Assembly (NCBI GenBank): GCA_029339195.1
Contig: JAPTJF010000109.1
Coordinates: 1 to 64,000 of the forward strand
Direction of reading: 5' to 3'
Source of the DNA: Micractinium sp. NFX-FRZ
Taxonomy: Eukaryota > Chlorophyta > Trebouxiophyceae > Chlorellales > Chlorellaceae
Length of the DNA: 64,000 bases
Part shown: positions 33,764 through 44,206 of the stretch, piece by piece
Numbering within the stretch: position 1 is the first letter of the stretch
Layout of the letters: every line of letters starts with the position of its first letter
The notes under the pieces: model-generated
What the model saw: only the letters and a program-made list of their open reading frames with translations
Told to the model about the DNA's origin: nothing
The model's database searches: none
Program-made: the position numbers and the translations under genes

Positions 33764-35701
33764 TCAATCCACGACCTGGAAGGCGAGGCCCTGCTGGCGC
33801 CCGTAGTCGTGCGTGTTGTGGTCCACCACGTTTGTGTCGCACAGCTCCAGGTTGTAAAAGTCGGCGGAGGGGGCGTCAAAGAGGGGGCCTGCAGGCGGGG
33901 GCAGTTGCCCGAGAGTGGTGGGCGGACGGGGCATCAAGGAATGGCCGTGCGTGGGGACAGGTTCACAGTTTTGGCAGGTGGCGGGAGCATCAGGCAGGGG
34001 CAGGCAGCCAAGGCCTGGGCCTGGCCGTCGCCAAGAAAGCCACGCTCCGCCCGCCGCCCCTGGCCCCCCGCCCCTCGTCCCCACATCCCTGGCCCCCAAC
34101 CCCGCCCCCGCTGTCCCCCCAGCCAGAAGCCGCTCACCCGCGTGCCACGTGCCGGCGTGCATCTTGACAAACACGCCGTGCGGGATGCGGAAGGCGGTCA
34201 GGTCTGCCTCCCGCGGGTACGCTTCGACCGACAGGGTGGGGCGCGCCACCACGAGGAACCAGGGGCTGGCGGGCTGCATGTGCGTGAGAGGGAGGGGACA
34301 CGGCCCCAGTTGGGGATAAGCCCCAGTTGGGGATAAGGGTTGCCCCAGTTGGGGCTAAGAGTTGCCCCCAGTTGGGTCTAAGAGTTGCTCCAGTTGGGGA
34401 TAATGGTGGGGCGGGCAACCACGAGGAACCAGCACGGGCTGGCAGGCTGTCAAAAGGAAGGGGGGCGAGCAGTGGGGGCAGGGCAGGCTGTACTCAACGC
34501 CGGGGAGGGGCGGGTCGGGGTGGAGCGAAAGGCTGATCAGGGTGGGGAGACGCGGGTCGGGACGTGCACACTTGACGGCTGCTGATGCTGGCAGGCTGCC
34601 CTTGCGCCCGCCCTCCACCCACCTGCAGCCCTCCCAGGCACTGCGTGACCTTGGAGTGGTAGGTGATGCGCTCAAACGTGCGCCCACGCGCCGGGAGCCG
34701 CATGATGTAGAACCTGCGCAGGCGTGCAGTGCATGCGCACACAGTCGTTCAATGAGGTGTGCCGTGCATGGCACACACAACTTGTCAGTGAAGGCTGCAG
34801 CAAAGGTTTGAGTGATGAGCACATGTGTGCTCCCTACAAGCCCCAGTCCTATCCCCTGTTGGACGCACACAGACGCCCGACAGCAGTGCATGCACTGGCT
34901 TGCGGCTGCTCCTGTTGCAGGCAAATTGAAGGGTTGAAGAGGTAGGGTTCATGCATTCGATCCCCAGTGTGGCTGCCCATGGCTCACATCCAGCCCAGCC
35001 GCTGTGGCCGCCCAAGGCGGATGCAAAAGACAGAGAGCAAATGTGGACACAAGCACAGGGCTTGGCTCAATGCAAGACACCAGCACAGCGACTGGCTCCA
35101 TGCAAAGACATCGGCACATCGAATGGAGCAATGCGAGTGATCTGCACATCTAACGGATCGAGGCAAGACATTCAGCACAGAAAAACCTGGCTCAACACAG
35201 GACATCAGCACAGCGGGCGGCTCACCGTGGCTGCCCCTGGCTCAGGTCCAGCTGCGCATCCTCCCCATCAAACTGCTTGCCGTCATCGGTGGCGCCAATC
35301 AGCTGCGGGCAGGCGGGCAGGCAGAGAGGTGGGGCGGCGAGAGCGCTTTAAGTTTGGGCAGGCCGGGAGGCAGGGGGGCAGGTGGGATGCTCGGCAGCAG
35401 GTAGCAATAGGCTGGGGCACCAGGGACGCTGCAGGAATGACGCCATGCGCGACACCAGCGGCCTCATTATTTTGGTCAGGTGGAAACTTGATCACTCGCT
35501 GGGGCGGGGCAGGCGGCAGGGGCAGCGAAAGTGCAGTGAAATTAGCAGGCAAAGGCAGGGGTGGCCAAGTGGGCCGCCTACCTGTCCAAACGGCTTGAAG
35601 TTTTCCTCTGTGATGTCCACCGCCTTCAGCTGCACAAGTGTGCGAGGCGCCTGCTCCTGCTCGCCTGCTGCCGCCGCTGCTGCCGCCACTGCCGCCGCCA
35701 T
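33764..35701 (-). CDS. Ureidoglycolate lyase (AllA/PF04115 family)
   Basis: Five minus-strand exons, 35701-35582, 35302-35226, 34713-34623, 34273-34138 and 33888-33764, encode 182 residues and close in frame. The family releases urea and glyoxylate from ureidoglycolate, the last step of allantoin/purine breakdown. Signatures: LVQLKAVDITEENFKPFGQLIG at the start, FYIMRLPARGRTFERITYHSKVTQCLG, and the active-site-type block FRIPHGVFVKMHAGTWHAG. The end, FYNLELCDTNVVDHNTHDY, has the conserved DTN. The start chosen (35701, MAAAVAAAAA) gives the usual family length. An in-frame ATG at 35884 would add about 61 basic, Ser/Ala-rich residues that could be an organelle transit peptide. Divergent from the CAO gene. 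Introns 1 and 3 carry tandem repeats. Confidence 0.9.
34225..34450 (-). repeat. Echo of lyase exon 4 edge plus GTTGGGG tandem repeat
   Basis: The 5' edge of exon 4 with its acceptor (34225-34276 on the plus strand: GCCACCACGAGGAACCAG...GGCTGGCGGGCTGC) recurs at about 34397-34450 as GCAACCACGAGGAACCAG...GGCTGGCAGGCTG. Between them (34300-34402) lie five copies of a 20-30-base unit built on CCCCAGTTGGGGATAAG. Each unit contains a short palindrome, CCCCAGTTGGGG. Confidence 0.8.
35050..35225 (-). repeat. Degenerate tandem repeat in lyase intron 1
   Basis: About five imperfect units of 30-40 bases. The plus strand of each contains a GGCTC-AATGCAAGACA-CAGCACAGCG core. The last unit abuts the start of exon 2 at 35226. 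Confidence 0.6.
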
Positions 35702-36140
35702 GTGCTGCCGCCGCTGTTGTTGGCGCCTTGGAGGTGCTGCGTGCTGGGATCTAGCCGCGCTGCTGGAGGCCTTTTTTACTCCAGGGTAAGCTTGCAAGCG
35801 CGCTGCTGTGTGTTGGAGGGGTTCTGCTCTGCCATGGGTTCCGCTGCAGCGTGGGGCATGCAGTGCAGCTGTCGCAGCCATCATATAGTGCGGTATTCGC
35901 GATCCAAATACCGACAGCCGAGAAAGAGTGCAGTGCTTGATGCAGGCAGGCAAAGCAGGCGAAGCACAATGGTGCAGATATACCCAAGATCGGCGAGCCC
36001 GGACGCAGTTGTGCACGCTTACACGTCTGCACACTTCCTTGCGCACCCATCTGGTTTGCGCACACATCTGGTTCCTTCTGCCCCACCCCATCTGCTGTCA
36101 ACACCTCCGCACGTCTTGAGCAGCCAGGGTTGACGGGAGC
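35702..36140. promoter_or_regulatory. Divergent promoter region, lyase and CAO genes
   Basis: 439 bases separate the lyase start (35701) and the CAO start (36141). If the lyase begins at 35884 instead, only about 256 bases remain. No clear TATA box was seen. Confidence 0.5.
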
Positions 36141-39100
36141 ATGTCGGCAGCGGTGTCGGCGCCGGCCAACGGCCTGCGGGCCGCGCCGGCTGCAGTGGCC
36201 ACCCGCCGGCCGCGCTGGCACGTGCGGGGCGTGCTCTGCCGCAGCGCAGCCGGCCAGGCGGGAGAGCAGCAGCTGGAGGCGGCCGCACCTGCAGCCTCAG
36301 CGACAGCCACCGCCACTCCCATGGAGGTGCTGCGGAACGACCTGCATTATATTGAGGAGCTGGACTTGGCGGCCAGGGAGGCACACGACGAGGTGCGCAG
36401 CCGCCGCTGGCAGGGGAGGGTTTGAGGTGATTAAAAGAATCAGCGGCTGCCATGAAGCTGCTTTGAATGGCGCCCTTGCATTGCTCTGCGTCTTGCTTGC
36501 CATCATAGCTCGTTGAGTGTGGCACTGTTGGGCTTGGTGCTGGCCTGGGCTGAGCTGCCGCCCGTCCAGCGGCGTCGTGGGCATCCACGCTGCACCATGG
36601 TACGCGGCGCAACAGTCTGATGCCTCTCTGCGCACCCGACCTCCTTCAGCGCGCTTGCCATCTATAGCCTTTGCTTTTGCTCTTTCAGCAGCCACAAATC
36701 TCTTACTAACTAAAGTAAACCACGCTGGATGCGCTGCAGGTGGTGGCGGTGCTGAACCCGATTGCGGGGGAGGCGATGACGCGGCAGCTGGAGGAGCAGA
36801 TTGCGGGGATGCAGCGGGAGCTGGCGGTGGCGCACACGCAGGTGGGGCGCTGTGGCATGGCGATGGCGCGGTGCAGTTGGGTGTGCTGCTTGCGTGGCAC
36901 GGCCGGCTGCAACTGCAAACTGCTTTGCAAGTTCGGCGTGCAGACGCACGAACGTGCGCCTGGGGGCAGGGCTGCAATCGTTGGACAAAGCAGACGTGGG
37001 AGTCGTGCCGGCACGATGCACAGCGCGTCGACAGCGTTGCGTGCTCTCCCTAGCTGCAGCCACCGCCCTGGCAAACCACCCCCTGGCCCCCTGTTTTGTC
37101 TCCCGCAGATCCACCGGTCTGAGGAGCGCCTGCGCGACAGCGTGCAGCACTTGACTGAGCTGGAGGGCAGCGTGCGGGCAACATTTAGCAGCGACAGCGA
37201 CGCCAGCCTGACCGCCGCCCGGTGGGGCAACGGCCCCGCCGCGCCCGCCAGTGCGAGCGGCAGCAGCAGCAGCAGCGTGGGAGTGGGCGCAGCACAGGCG
37301 GCCGTTGTGCCCGCGCCCGTGCCGGCGCGGCAGCGGCGGCAGCAGCGGCAGCAGCAGCAGGGGCGCCCGGGGCGGGACAGCAGCCTGCGCAGCTCCCTCT
37401 CCATCCCTGATCAGCTCAAGGACTTTTGGTTCCCAGTCGAGTTCTCTGCCGCCCTGGTGAAGGACAAGATGGTGCCTTTCGAGCTGTTTGGACAGGTGGG
37501 CGGGTTGGTGGGTGGGTGGGCGAGGGAGGGAGGGGATACGCAGGCAGTTCTGGGTGAGGAGTGCGGGGGCTGCAGCACGAATGGCTTGCGAGGTGAGTTG
37601 CGTGTGCACGCAATGGCTGGTGCCTGTGCCTGGCGCGACATGCTCCCCGTTCACTACCATGCTGTGCTCCCTTCCACCAGCGCCCGGCATGGTGCCATTG
37701 CCGCACCCAGCCCAGCGGGCCTGTCGCTCACAGGCCTCACCGCTCCTGGCATCCCCTGGCCTGCTGGCACCCGCCCCCCTGCCACCCTGCTCCTTCCTGC
37801 CCCCTTTGCTGCTTGTAAGAGACCTCTCGTGACAGTTCTGTGCACTCACTATGCCATCCAACTTCTTGCCCCTATCCCTCCTTGCACCCCTCTCCAGATG
37901 TGGGTGGTGTTCCGGGACGAGAGCGGCGCGGCGGCCTGCGTGCACGACGAGTGCGCGCACCGCGCGTGCCCCCTGTCCCTTGGCACCGTGGTGGAGGGGC
38001 GGGTGCAGTGCCCCTACCATGGGTGGGAGTACGACCGGGAGGGGGACTGCACCAAGATGCCCTCCACAGCCTTCTGCAAGGTGCGCTGGGAGCCACCTGG
38101 GGGGCGCTGGCCAGCTCTTGCGGCCCGCTGGCGGGCTGGGGGCCACATGGGGGGCACTGGCCAGCTCCTGTGGCCCGCTGGCTGGCTGGGGGGCTGGGGC
38201 TGGGGGTATTGGGCTGGGGGGGGCGACCGCGCCAAGGTGCTGTTTGCTCAGACTGTGCAGGGTGTGTTGAGGGGGGGCAGCAGCGTGGTAAGTGGTAAGT
38301 GTGCGTGCAGCGGTGCAGCTGGCTGGGTGGGGTGACAGCAACAGGTGGCAGCAAGGGCGGGGTGTGGACCGGGCGGCACGGCGGCACCTCAAAGGCGTCA
38401 ACCGGCATGGTCGCCAGGGTGGCACCGACTTGGTCTAGCTTACATGCCGCCCCATATTGCTGCCTGCCGCAGGGTATCAAGGTCGATGCTCTGCCGGTGG
38501 TGGAGGCCGATGGGCTCGTGTGGGTGTGGCCCGGCACGCCAGAGGCGCTGGCGGCGGCCGGCCCGCCTCCCTCCTCGCTGGCGGCGCCCCCACCGGGCTT
38601 CCAGGTGCGCCCTGCCCCCCCTGCTTGCCACAGTATGTTTCAGAGGGCAAGCTTGGGGGGAGGAAGGGCCACGGGTGCGGCTGCCCACCGTGCTTGCTCC
38701 GTGTTACCAGCCTCTGTGCACTGAAGCTGAAACGCACACACGCCAAGCCACGCACTGCCTCGTGGTCGGTGCTGGGTGTGCCCGCGGGACGCATCAGAGC
38801 TCCCCGCATGCACACAGCCACCAGCCATACCATACACTCACTCCCCCGCCTCTCCGCCCCGGCTTGGTGCACTTTGCTGACGTGGCACACACACCCCGCC
38901 TTGCTGACGTGGCGCACACACCCCGCCTTGCTGACGTGGCGCACACACACCCCGCCTTGCTGACGTGGCACACACGCCCCGCCTTGCTGACGTGGCAGGT
39001 GCATGCCGAGCTGGTGCTGGATGTGCCTGTGGAGCACGGCCTGCTGCTGGAGAACCTGCTGGACCTGGCCCATGCACCCTTCACACACACCACCACCTTT

Positions 39101-41209
39101 GCCAAGGGCTGGCCCGTGCCAGGTGGGTGCGGGCATGAGCGCACGCGTAGCGGCTGGGCGGGCGCCGGGAAGTTGAGGAGGAATGCATGAAATTGCTGGG
39201 CAGCAGGACGGACGGGTGGCCGGCAGCTGCCTGCCAGCAGGCGCTGGCAGCCAGCTGCTGTGCGCAGCTGGGCAGTCCCGCAGCCGGCTTGCCGCCGGTG
39301 CCAGCATTTGCTGCCCTCGCCCTCCCCTGCCCTGCCATACCTCTGTGTACTGTTGCGCACTCGACTTGTCTCAGGCTCCCCCTGCTCTCCCCGCCCCCCC
39401 CTCCCCCCCGGCCTTCATCCCTCCCTGCAGATGTGGTGCGCTTCAACGCTGCGCAGCTGCTGGGGGGCAACTGGGAGCCGTACCCAATTGACATGGAGTT
39501 TGGCCCTCCCTGCATGGTGCTCAGCACAATAGGTGCGTGCGGGGCGGTGAGAGGCGTGTGGAGGGGAAGGCGTGTGGAGGGGAGGGCTGGCAAACAGGAG
39601 CAGGCGCTTATTCGGCAGGAATCTGCACACCGGCTGCCAGACCAAAACTGCGCGCCGGCGCCGCCCACACCCCCATCTCATGCCGCTGCCGCCGCCGTCC
39701 CCGCCCGCCGCCTCAACACGTGCAGGCCTCACCTCTCCCGGCAAGATAGAGCGGGGCGCCCGCGCCGCCAGCTGCAAGAACCACCTGCACCAGCTGCACG
39801 TGTGCCTGCCCAGCAGCGAGGGTGAGGGGCTGCCAGCAGGCAGCAGGCACAGCATGAGTGTACCATGCACGGCAGGGGCAGCTTGGGCACATTTTTAACG
39901 TTTCACAGAGGCAGACGGGGGTTGAGCTTGCACAAGCGTGCAGTTGTTGTTGTTTGTGCTGATTTACCGATCTTTGTGGTCAAGCGCCTGCACAACCGCC
40001 AAGTGCTCACCCCGCGCGCGCCTGCTGCACCGCATGCCTTTCGTCCCTGCATGCCTGACGTGGCACTCGTCATCTGCTGGCCCGGCAGGCCCCACCCGCC
40101 TGCTGTACCACACACTTCTTGCCTCCCTGCATTTGCGACATGAAACCCACCATGCATGCATGCTCCTGGCCGCCTGGTCACCCTGCAGGCCGCACCCGCC
40201 TGCTGTACCGCATGTCCCTCGACTTCCTCCACTGGACCAAGGCAGTGCCCGGCATCGACAAATTTTGGAGCAACATCGCGGGGCAGGTGGGCTTGGGCGT
40301 GCGCTGTGGGCATGTGCTCGAGGTGTGGGAATGCATTTGGAGCCTCGCGACAACAGCGTACATGCAACTGCCCCTCTCTGCACGTACTGGGGCGATGTGT
40401 TTGTTGTTGATGTCAATAAAAAGAAAGCGAGCATGCTATGTATGTGTGTTTAACCATGCCTACTCTTCCTTAATTGCAGGTGCTGGGCGAGGACTTGGTG
40501 CTGGTGCAGGGGCAGCAGGACCGCATGGCACGCGGCGCCGGTGAGTAGCGGGCCGCCTGCCTCCTGCCCTGCCCTGCACTGCACCGCACCGCATTGCAGT
40601 TTTGTGTGCTGTCCTGTGCAGGCAGCCTCGCCCGCTGCGCCCTCCTTCCTTGCGTTGCTCAGCACCCCTGTCCGCCCCTGCCCGCTCGCCTCGGCCCACC
40701 GCCGCTCCCGACCGCTGTGGGTGCGCCCCTCAGTGCTGGTCCCGCTGCTGTGATCGCTATAACACTGAGCAGCACCCTGCGCGTCCCCCGCCCTGCAGAT
40801 GTGTGGGCCAACCCTGTGTCGTATGACAAGCTTGGCGTGCGCTACCGCCGGTGGCGCAACTCAGGTGTGTGCCCGCGGCTTCCACGCGCGGGCAGGGCCG
40901 GCGGGGGTGAAGCATGTGAGGGCTGGGGCGGCGCACGGCAGCCCGGCCTGCTGGCTGCGTTCGTGCTGGGCAGCACAACAGCACGCCTTCAGGCACGGAG
41001 TGCCAGCCCATGCGCCGTGCATACACCCGCCCTTCCCACTGTCTCGTCCCGACTTGCTGGCTCACTCCCTTGCGTGTTTGTGCTCGCCCATGCGCCCCCT
41101 CTGCCCCGCAGTGGCGTCGGGCGACCCCGCCGAGCGCCAGCAGGCCGAGGCAGGCCTGCGGCCGATGAGCGCTGGCGAGGTGTTCACGCCAGAAAGCGCT
41201 GACGCCTGA
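36141..41209 (+). CDS. CAO: Chlorophyll(ide) a oxygenase
   Basis: Twelve exons, 36141-36392, 36740-36841, 37109-37495, 37898-38080, 38473-38604, 38999-39122, 39431-39532, 39726-39821, 40189-40286, 40480-40540, 40799-40864 and 41112-41209, encode 566 residues and close in frame. CAO oxidises the C7 methyl group of chlorophyll(ide) a to formyl to make chlorophyll b. It is a plastid Rieske non-haem iron monooxygenase. Order: about 60 Ala/Arg-rich residues (transit peptide), then an N-terminal regulatory segment with a helix of coiled-coil character ([20 protein letters not shown]). A Gln/Ser-rich linker follows, then [22 protein letters not shown]. The Rieske centre has ligands near C266, H268, C285 and H288 (CAHRACPL...CPYHGWEY). 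The mononuclear iron site is [12 protein letters not shown] (N371, D374, H377, H382). Later come [12 protein letters not shown] and the C-terminal YRRWRN. Intron 5 holds a minisatellite, and intron 8 holds echoes of exon 9. Confidence 0.97.
38874..38998 (+). repeat. Five-copy minisatellite at the CAO intron 5 acceptor
   Basis: Five 25-29-base units of TTGCTGACGTGGCRCACACACCCCGCC type. The last unit ends directly in the acceptor GTGGCAG before exon 6 at 38999. Every unit carries TGACGTGGC, which matches the bZIP ACGTG core. Confidence 0.85.
40021..40230 (+). repeat. Echoes of CAO exon 9 5' edge
   Basis: The used exon start (40183-40230: CTGCAGGCCGCACCCGCCTGCTGTACCGC and on) is preceded by a close copy at 40085-40130 (GGCAGGCCCCACCCGCCTGCTGTACC) and a weaker one at 40021-40050 (CCTGCTGCACCGCATGCC). 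Spacing is about 70-100 bases. Confidence 0.8.
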
Positions 41210-41938
41210 CGGCCGTTTGCTTGCTTGCACGCGTGCATGTTGACAGTGGGGCGCTGCTGGGTGCGGCAGGGGCACTCCCCTCCCCGCACCTCCACCTCCG
41301 CTGGTTTAGAGTCGATTCATCATCCACCCCTTGCCTTCCACCCCCTCCCCCTCTGCACCTCGTTTTTTCCGCCTAGCGCGCGTGCAGCCGCACGATTGCG
41401 TAATGTACTGTTTTGCCTGGGCGCGCGCCGCCCAGCCTGGGCCCCGCCCACCTTGCCACGAGAAGATCAAACGGCCCTGTTTGTCTGGCCAGGCCTTGCA
41501 CCCTGCTAGTCCGTCCAGACGCTCGGCCCCACTCCCCACCTGCTCAGCCTTCTGCTGCCTCTGCATCTGGCCCTTCGGCGCCCCCTCAGCTTGCATCCTG
41601 CCTCCGTCATCCCTCCTGCAACAGCTCAGCTCCTGCCTTTCGTGTCTGCCCAGTTCTTTCCTCCGATTAATATCCCCAATCCAATGAATGCCACACCCCA
41701 ACACTGAAGTTTGATGATGCATCTGATTGCAAAGTTCTGGCGTGTCCCCCGAAGAATGTGTAAAGAACAGAGGACAGCCGGCCGGGGGAGGCCAGCAGGC
41801 ACCCCTGCTGATGTCAACATCACTTTCCACTCCAAGGCTGGTGACGAACCGAAACCGTTTGCTGACGGTCTACATCCCTACTCGTGTGTCTTAGTTTGCC
41901 ACTGCCTTCCAGCCTCGTCCAGCCTGATCCGAGGCAGC
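41210..41938. other. CAO 3' UTR and promoter of next gene
   Basis: Runs from the CAO stop to the next start. A TGTAA at 41759-41763 would give a roughly 550-base CAO 3' UTR. That leaves about 175 bases of promoter and 5' UTR before 41939. No other gene was seen. Confidence 0.5.
41759..41763 (+). terminator. Probable poly(A) signal of CAO
   Basis: TGTAA in GAATGTGTAAAG, the first match after the CAO stop. Confidence 0.5.
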
Positions 41939-44206
41939 ATGCTAGCCAGAAGGCTCAGGCCCGAGCGCCTGCTGCCAGTGTTGGCAGGCGGCACTGGCGG
42001 CCTGGGCTGCAGCCGTGGGTTTGCAGCAGATGGCTCGTCCAAGGCAAGCATGGCGCATTCTAGCCGTCCTGCTCGCATCCTGGGCGCCTGAGGCTCACCC
42101 GGGCGGCCTATTATGGAAGTCAAGCCGCGTCAGGCCCCGCCCAGGTCGCACGCAGTCCTGACGCAGTCCGACATAGCCTGCTGCTTCGTTGCCTTCATCC
42201 GAGGCTCCAATGGGCGCTCCCTTTGCGTAGGGTGTGTTGGGCGCGGCTGCCGAGGCGGTGCAAGGCGCGCTGCGCCAGGCGGCGGAGACTGTGACGGGAG
42301 GCACAGGTGGGTGCGGCAGGCACAGGTGGGTGCGGCGGTCCTAGGTGCCGGAAGGATCGCGCTGTCAAGCTTGCCCCTGCTGGTGCAGTGCATCCCAGCT
42401 GCAGGCGCCTGCCAGCCGGAGAGCTGGCAGCAGATGGGCCATGAGCACCGGCATTCAAAGGAGTCTTGGGCAGCAGGCGAGGCGGTGGGCCTGATCATGC
42501 AGGCGGGCGCCCTAGGCCCTGCCTGACAGCCAATGACCCCTGCCAGCTCTGCGTGCCCATGCTTGTGCCTTTGGGTGCAGGTGGGCTGCCTACAGAGGAC
42601 CTGTCTTCCAAGCTGCAGGACGACGAATACCCAGACAGGTGCACCTCTCGGCGGGCAGGCAGGGCTCGGGCGGGGCGGGCGGCCGGCCAGCATGGGGCGT
42701 CCAGCGGCTTGGAAGACATGGCTGTGAGGGGTCAGGTGACCTGGGGGCAGGCACATGGAGTGCTCCAGCGCTGGAGGTGTGAGCTGGGAAGGCAGTTCAC
42801 TGCCGGCTGCTTTTCATAGCACTTGTGTCCCCGTGCGCCATGCGCCCTGCCCGCCACCTCCCATCCCCCCACCTTGCCCGATCCTTCCCTTCCAATTCGA
42901 TGCCACTGATGCTCCCATCCCAGCCCCAGGCCTGTCCACCCACACTTGCCTGCCCCCGCGCCCTCTGCAGCGGCGAGTGGGTGGAGCCTGGGTCAAAGGA
43001 GGCTCAGCCGGCGGGGGCCTACCTCTTCACAGGTGTGAGACTACAATGAGGGGAGGGTGGCAGGCAGGCAGGCAGCTGCGGGCATACCTTGTGCTAGCTG
43101 CTAGGTGCCCACCGCTTTTTCTCTCCTAGCTGAGCTGGCGGGCTTAGGTGGACGCCACCTAAGCCCGCCACTCAGTGGGCACAAGCCTGAGCGGGACGGC
43201 TGCATGCCGTGCCATGCCACTGAATTCAGCCTTGCTTGTGCTCTTTTCCGGTGTGTGTATGCATGCACTGGCCCCGGCCAGCCCCCCCGGAGGGTGAGTG
43301 GATTGCACTGCCATGCTCATGGGACGGTATGCATGTGCCCCGTGCAGAGGATGAGATGAGGCATGTGGGGGAGGGCAACGAGGGCGGGCGCAGCCTGGAG
43401 GCACGCGCCCTGCAGTCCGACCAGCGCTACGCCGACGAATACCCCGACAGGTGCGCTGTGCCTGCTGTGCCGTGCTGGGCCATAGTGTGCCTGCTGGGCC
43501 GTGCTGGGCCTTGCTGGGCCTGCAGTCCGACCAGCGCCCCGCTGACGAGTCCCCTGACATTCGGCCCCCTTCTGCCCGCCCAGCTGCACATGGGTGCCTG
43601 CTCGTCTGCCTGCCAAGCCAGCCTGCCAGCCACAACCCGACGCTCCGCTCCCCTCGACCTCTGTGCCTGCATTCGGCCCCGCCTCCACCGCAGTGGCGAG
43701 TGGGTTGTGGTGCCGACGCCTGGCGGCACCGGAATCGCCAAATGGGTCCGCTGGAAGTGAGGAGGCGCCGCTGTGCATGCTGCTTCCCATCCCCTTTTGA
43801 CTTGCTCCCTCCCTCCTCGCCGGGGCTGTCGGCCCAGTGCTGCGACCCCTGCTGGCCCTGCTTGCAATCGCTGGCACGGCCCATGCTTTCCTGCGCACAC
43901 CGATTGCTGCAGCCAGCCCCGCGCCTCACTGTGGTACCGTTTGGACTGTCAGTCCCTGGCTCATACGTTGCATGCCGACTGGGCAGCCCCCATCGCTGGG
44001 GACCTTCATGTCCACTGCCCATCCCTCCCCATTCACATGGTGCATGCTGACTGGGCAGCACCCTTGCTGAGCCCTGTCCCTGCCCCTGCCATGGCTCATG
44101 GGCCCAACTGTGTCCACCGCTGCCGTTCCCCTCGGGCCTGTGCAGGCAGGAGGCCGACGAGTCGATGCATGGCGGGGAGCCCGAGGCCGGCATTGTGATC
44201 GACTGA
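41939..44206 (+). CDS. Small mitochondrial-type protein with duplicated EYPDRSGEW module
   Basis: Seven exons, 41939-42043, 42231-42306, 42581-42638, 42971-43032, 43348-43450, 43694-43756 and 44146-44206, encode 175 residues and close in frame. The N terminus MLARRLRPERLLPV...SRGFAADGSSK looks like a mitochondrial presequence with a typical RGFA processing site. A helix-forming stretch, GAAAEAVQGALRQAAETV, follows. The module DDEYPDRSGEWVEPG is then repeated as ADEYPDRSGEWVVVPTPGG. An intron interrupts both copies at the same base of the arginine/serine junction, so an exon pair was duplicated. The protein ends in an acidic tail, EADESMHGGEPEAGIVID. Hydrophilic composition is LEA-like, but I do not recognise the family. 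The first intron appears to use a GC donor (AAG|GCAAGC). An alternative 3' end would stop at 43758-43760 without the last splice. Confidence 0.7.

Noticed and set aside
36710..38425. 571-residue minus-strand open frame over CAO
   Set aside because: Opposite strand of confidently identified CAO exons and introns; no similarity seen.
38874..38998. CRISPR-like direct repeats
   Set aside because: Units are contiguous with no unique spacers, in a eukaryotic intron. It is a minisatellite.
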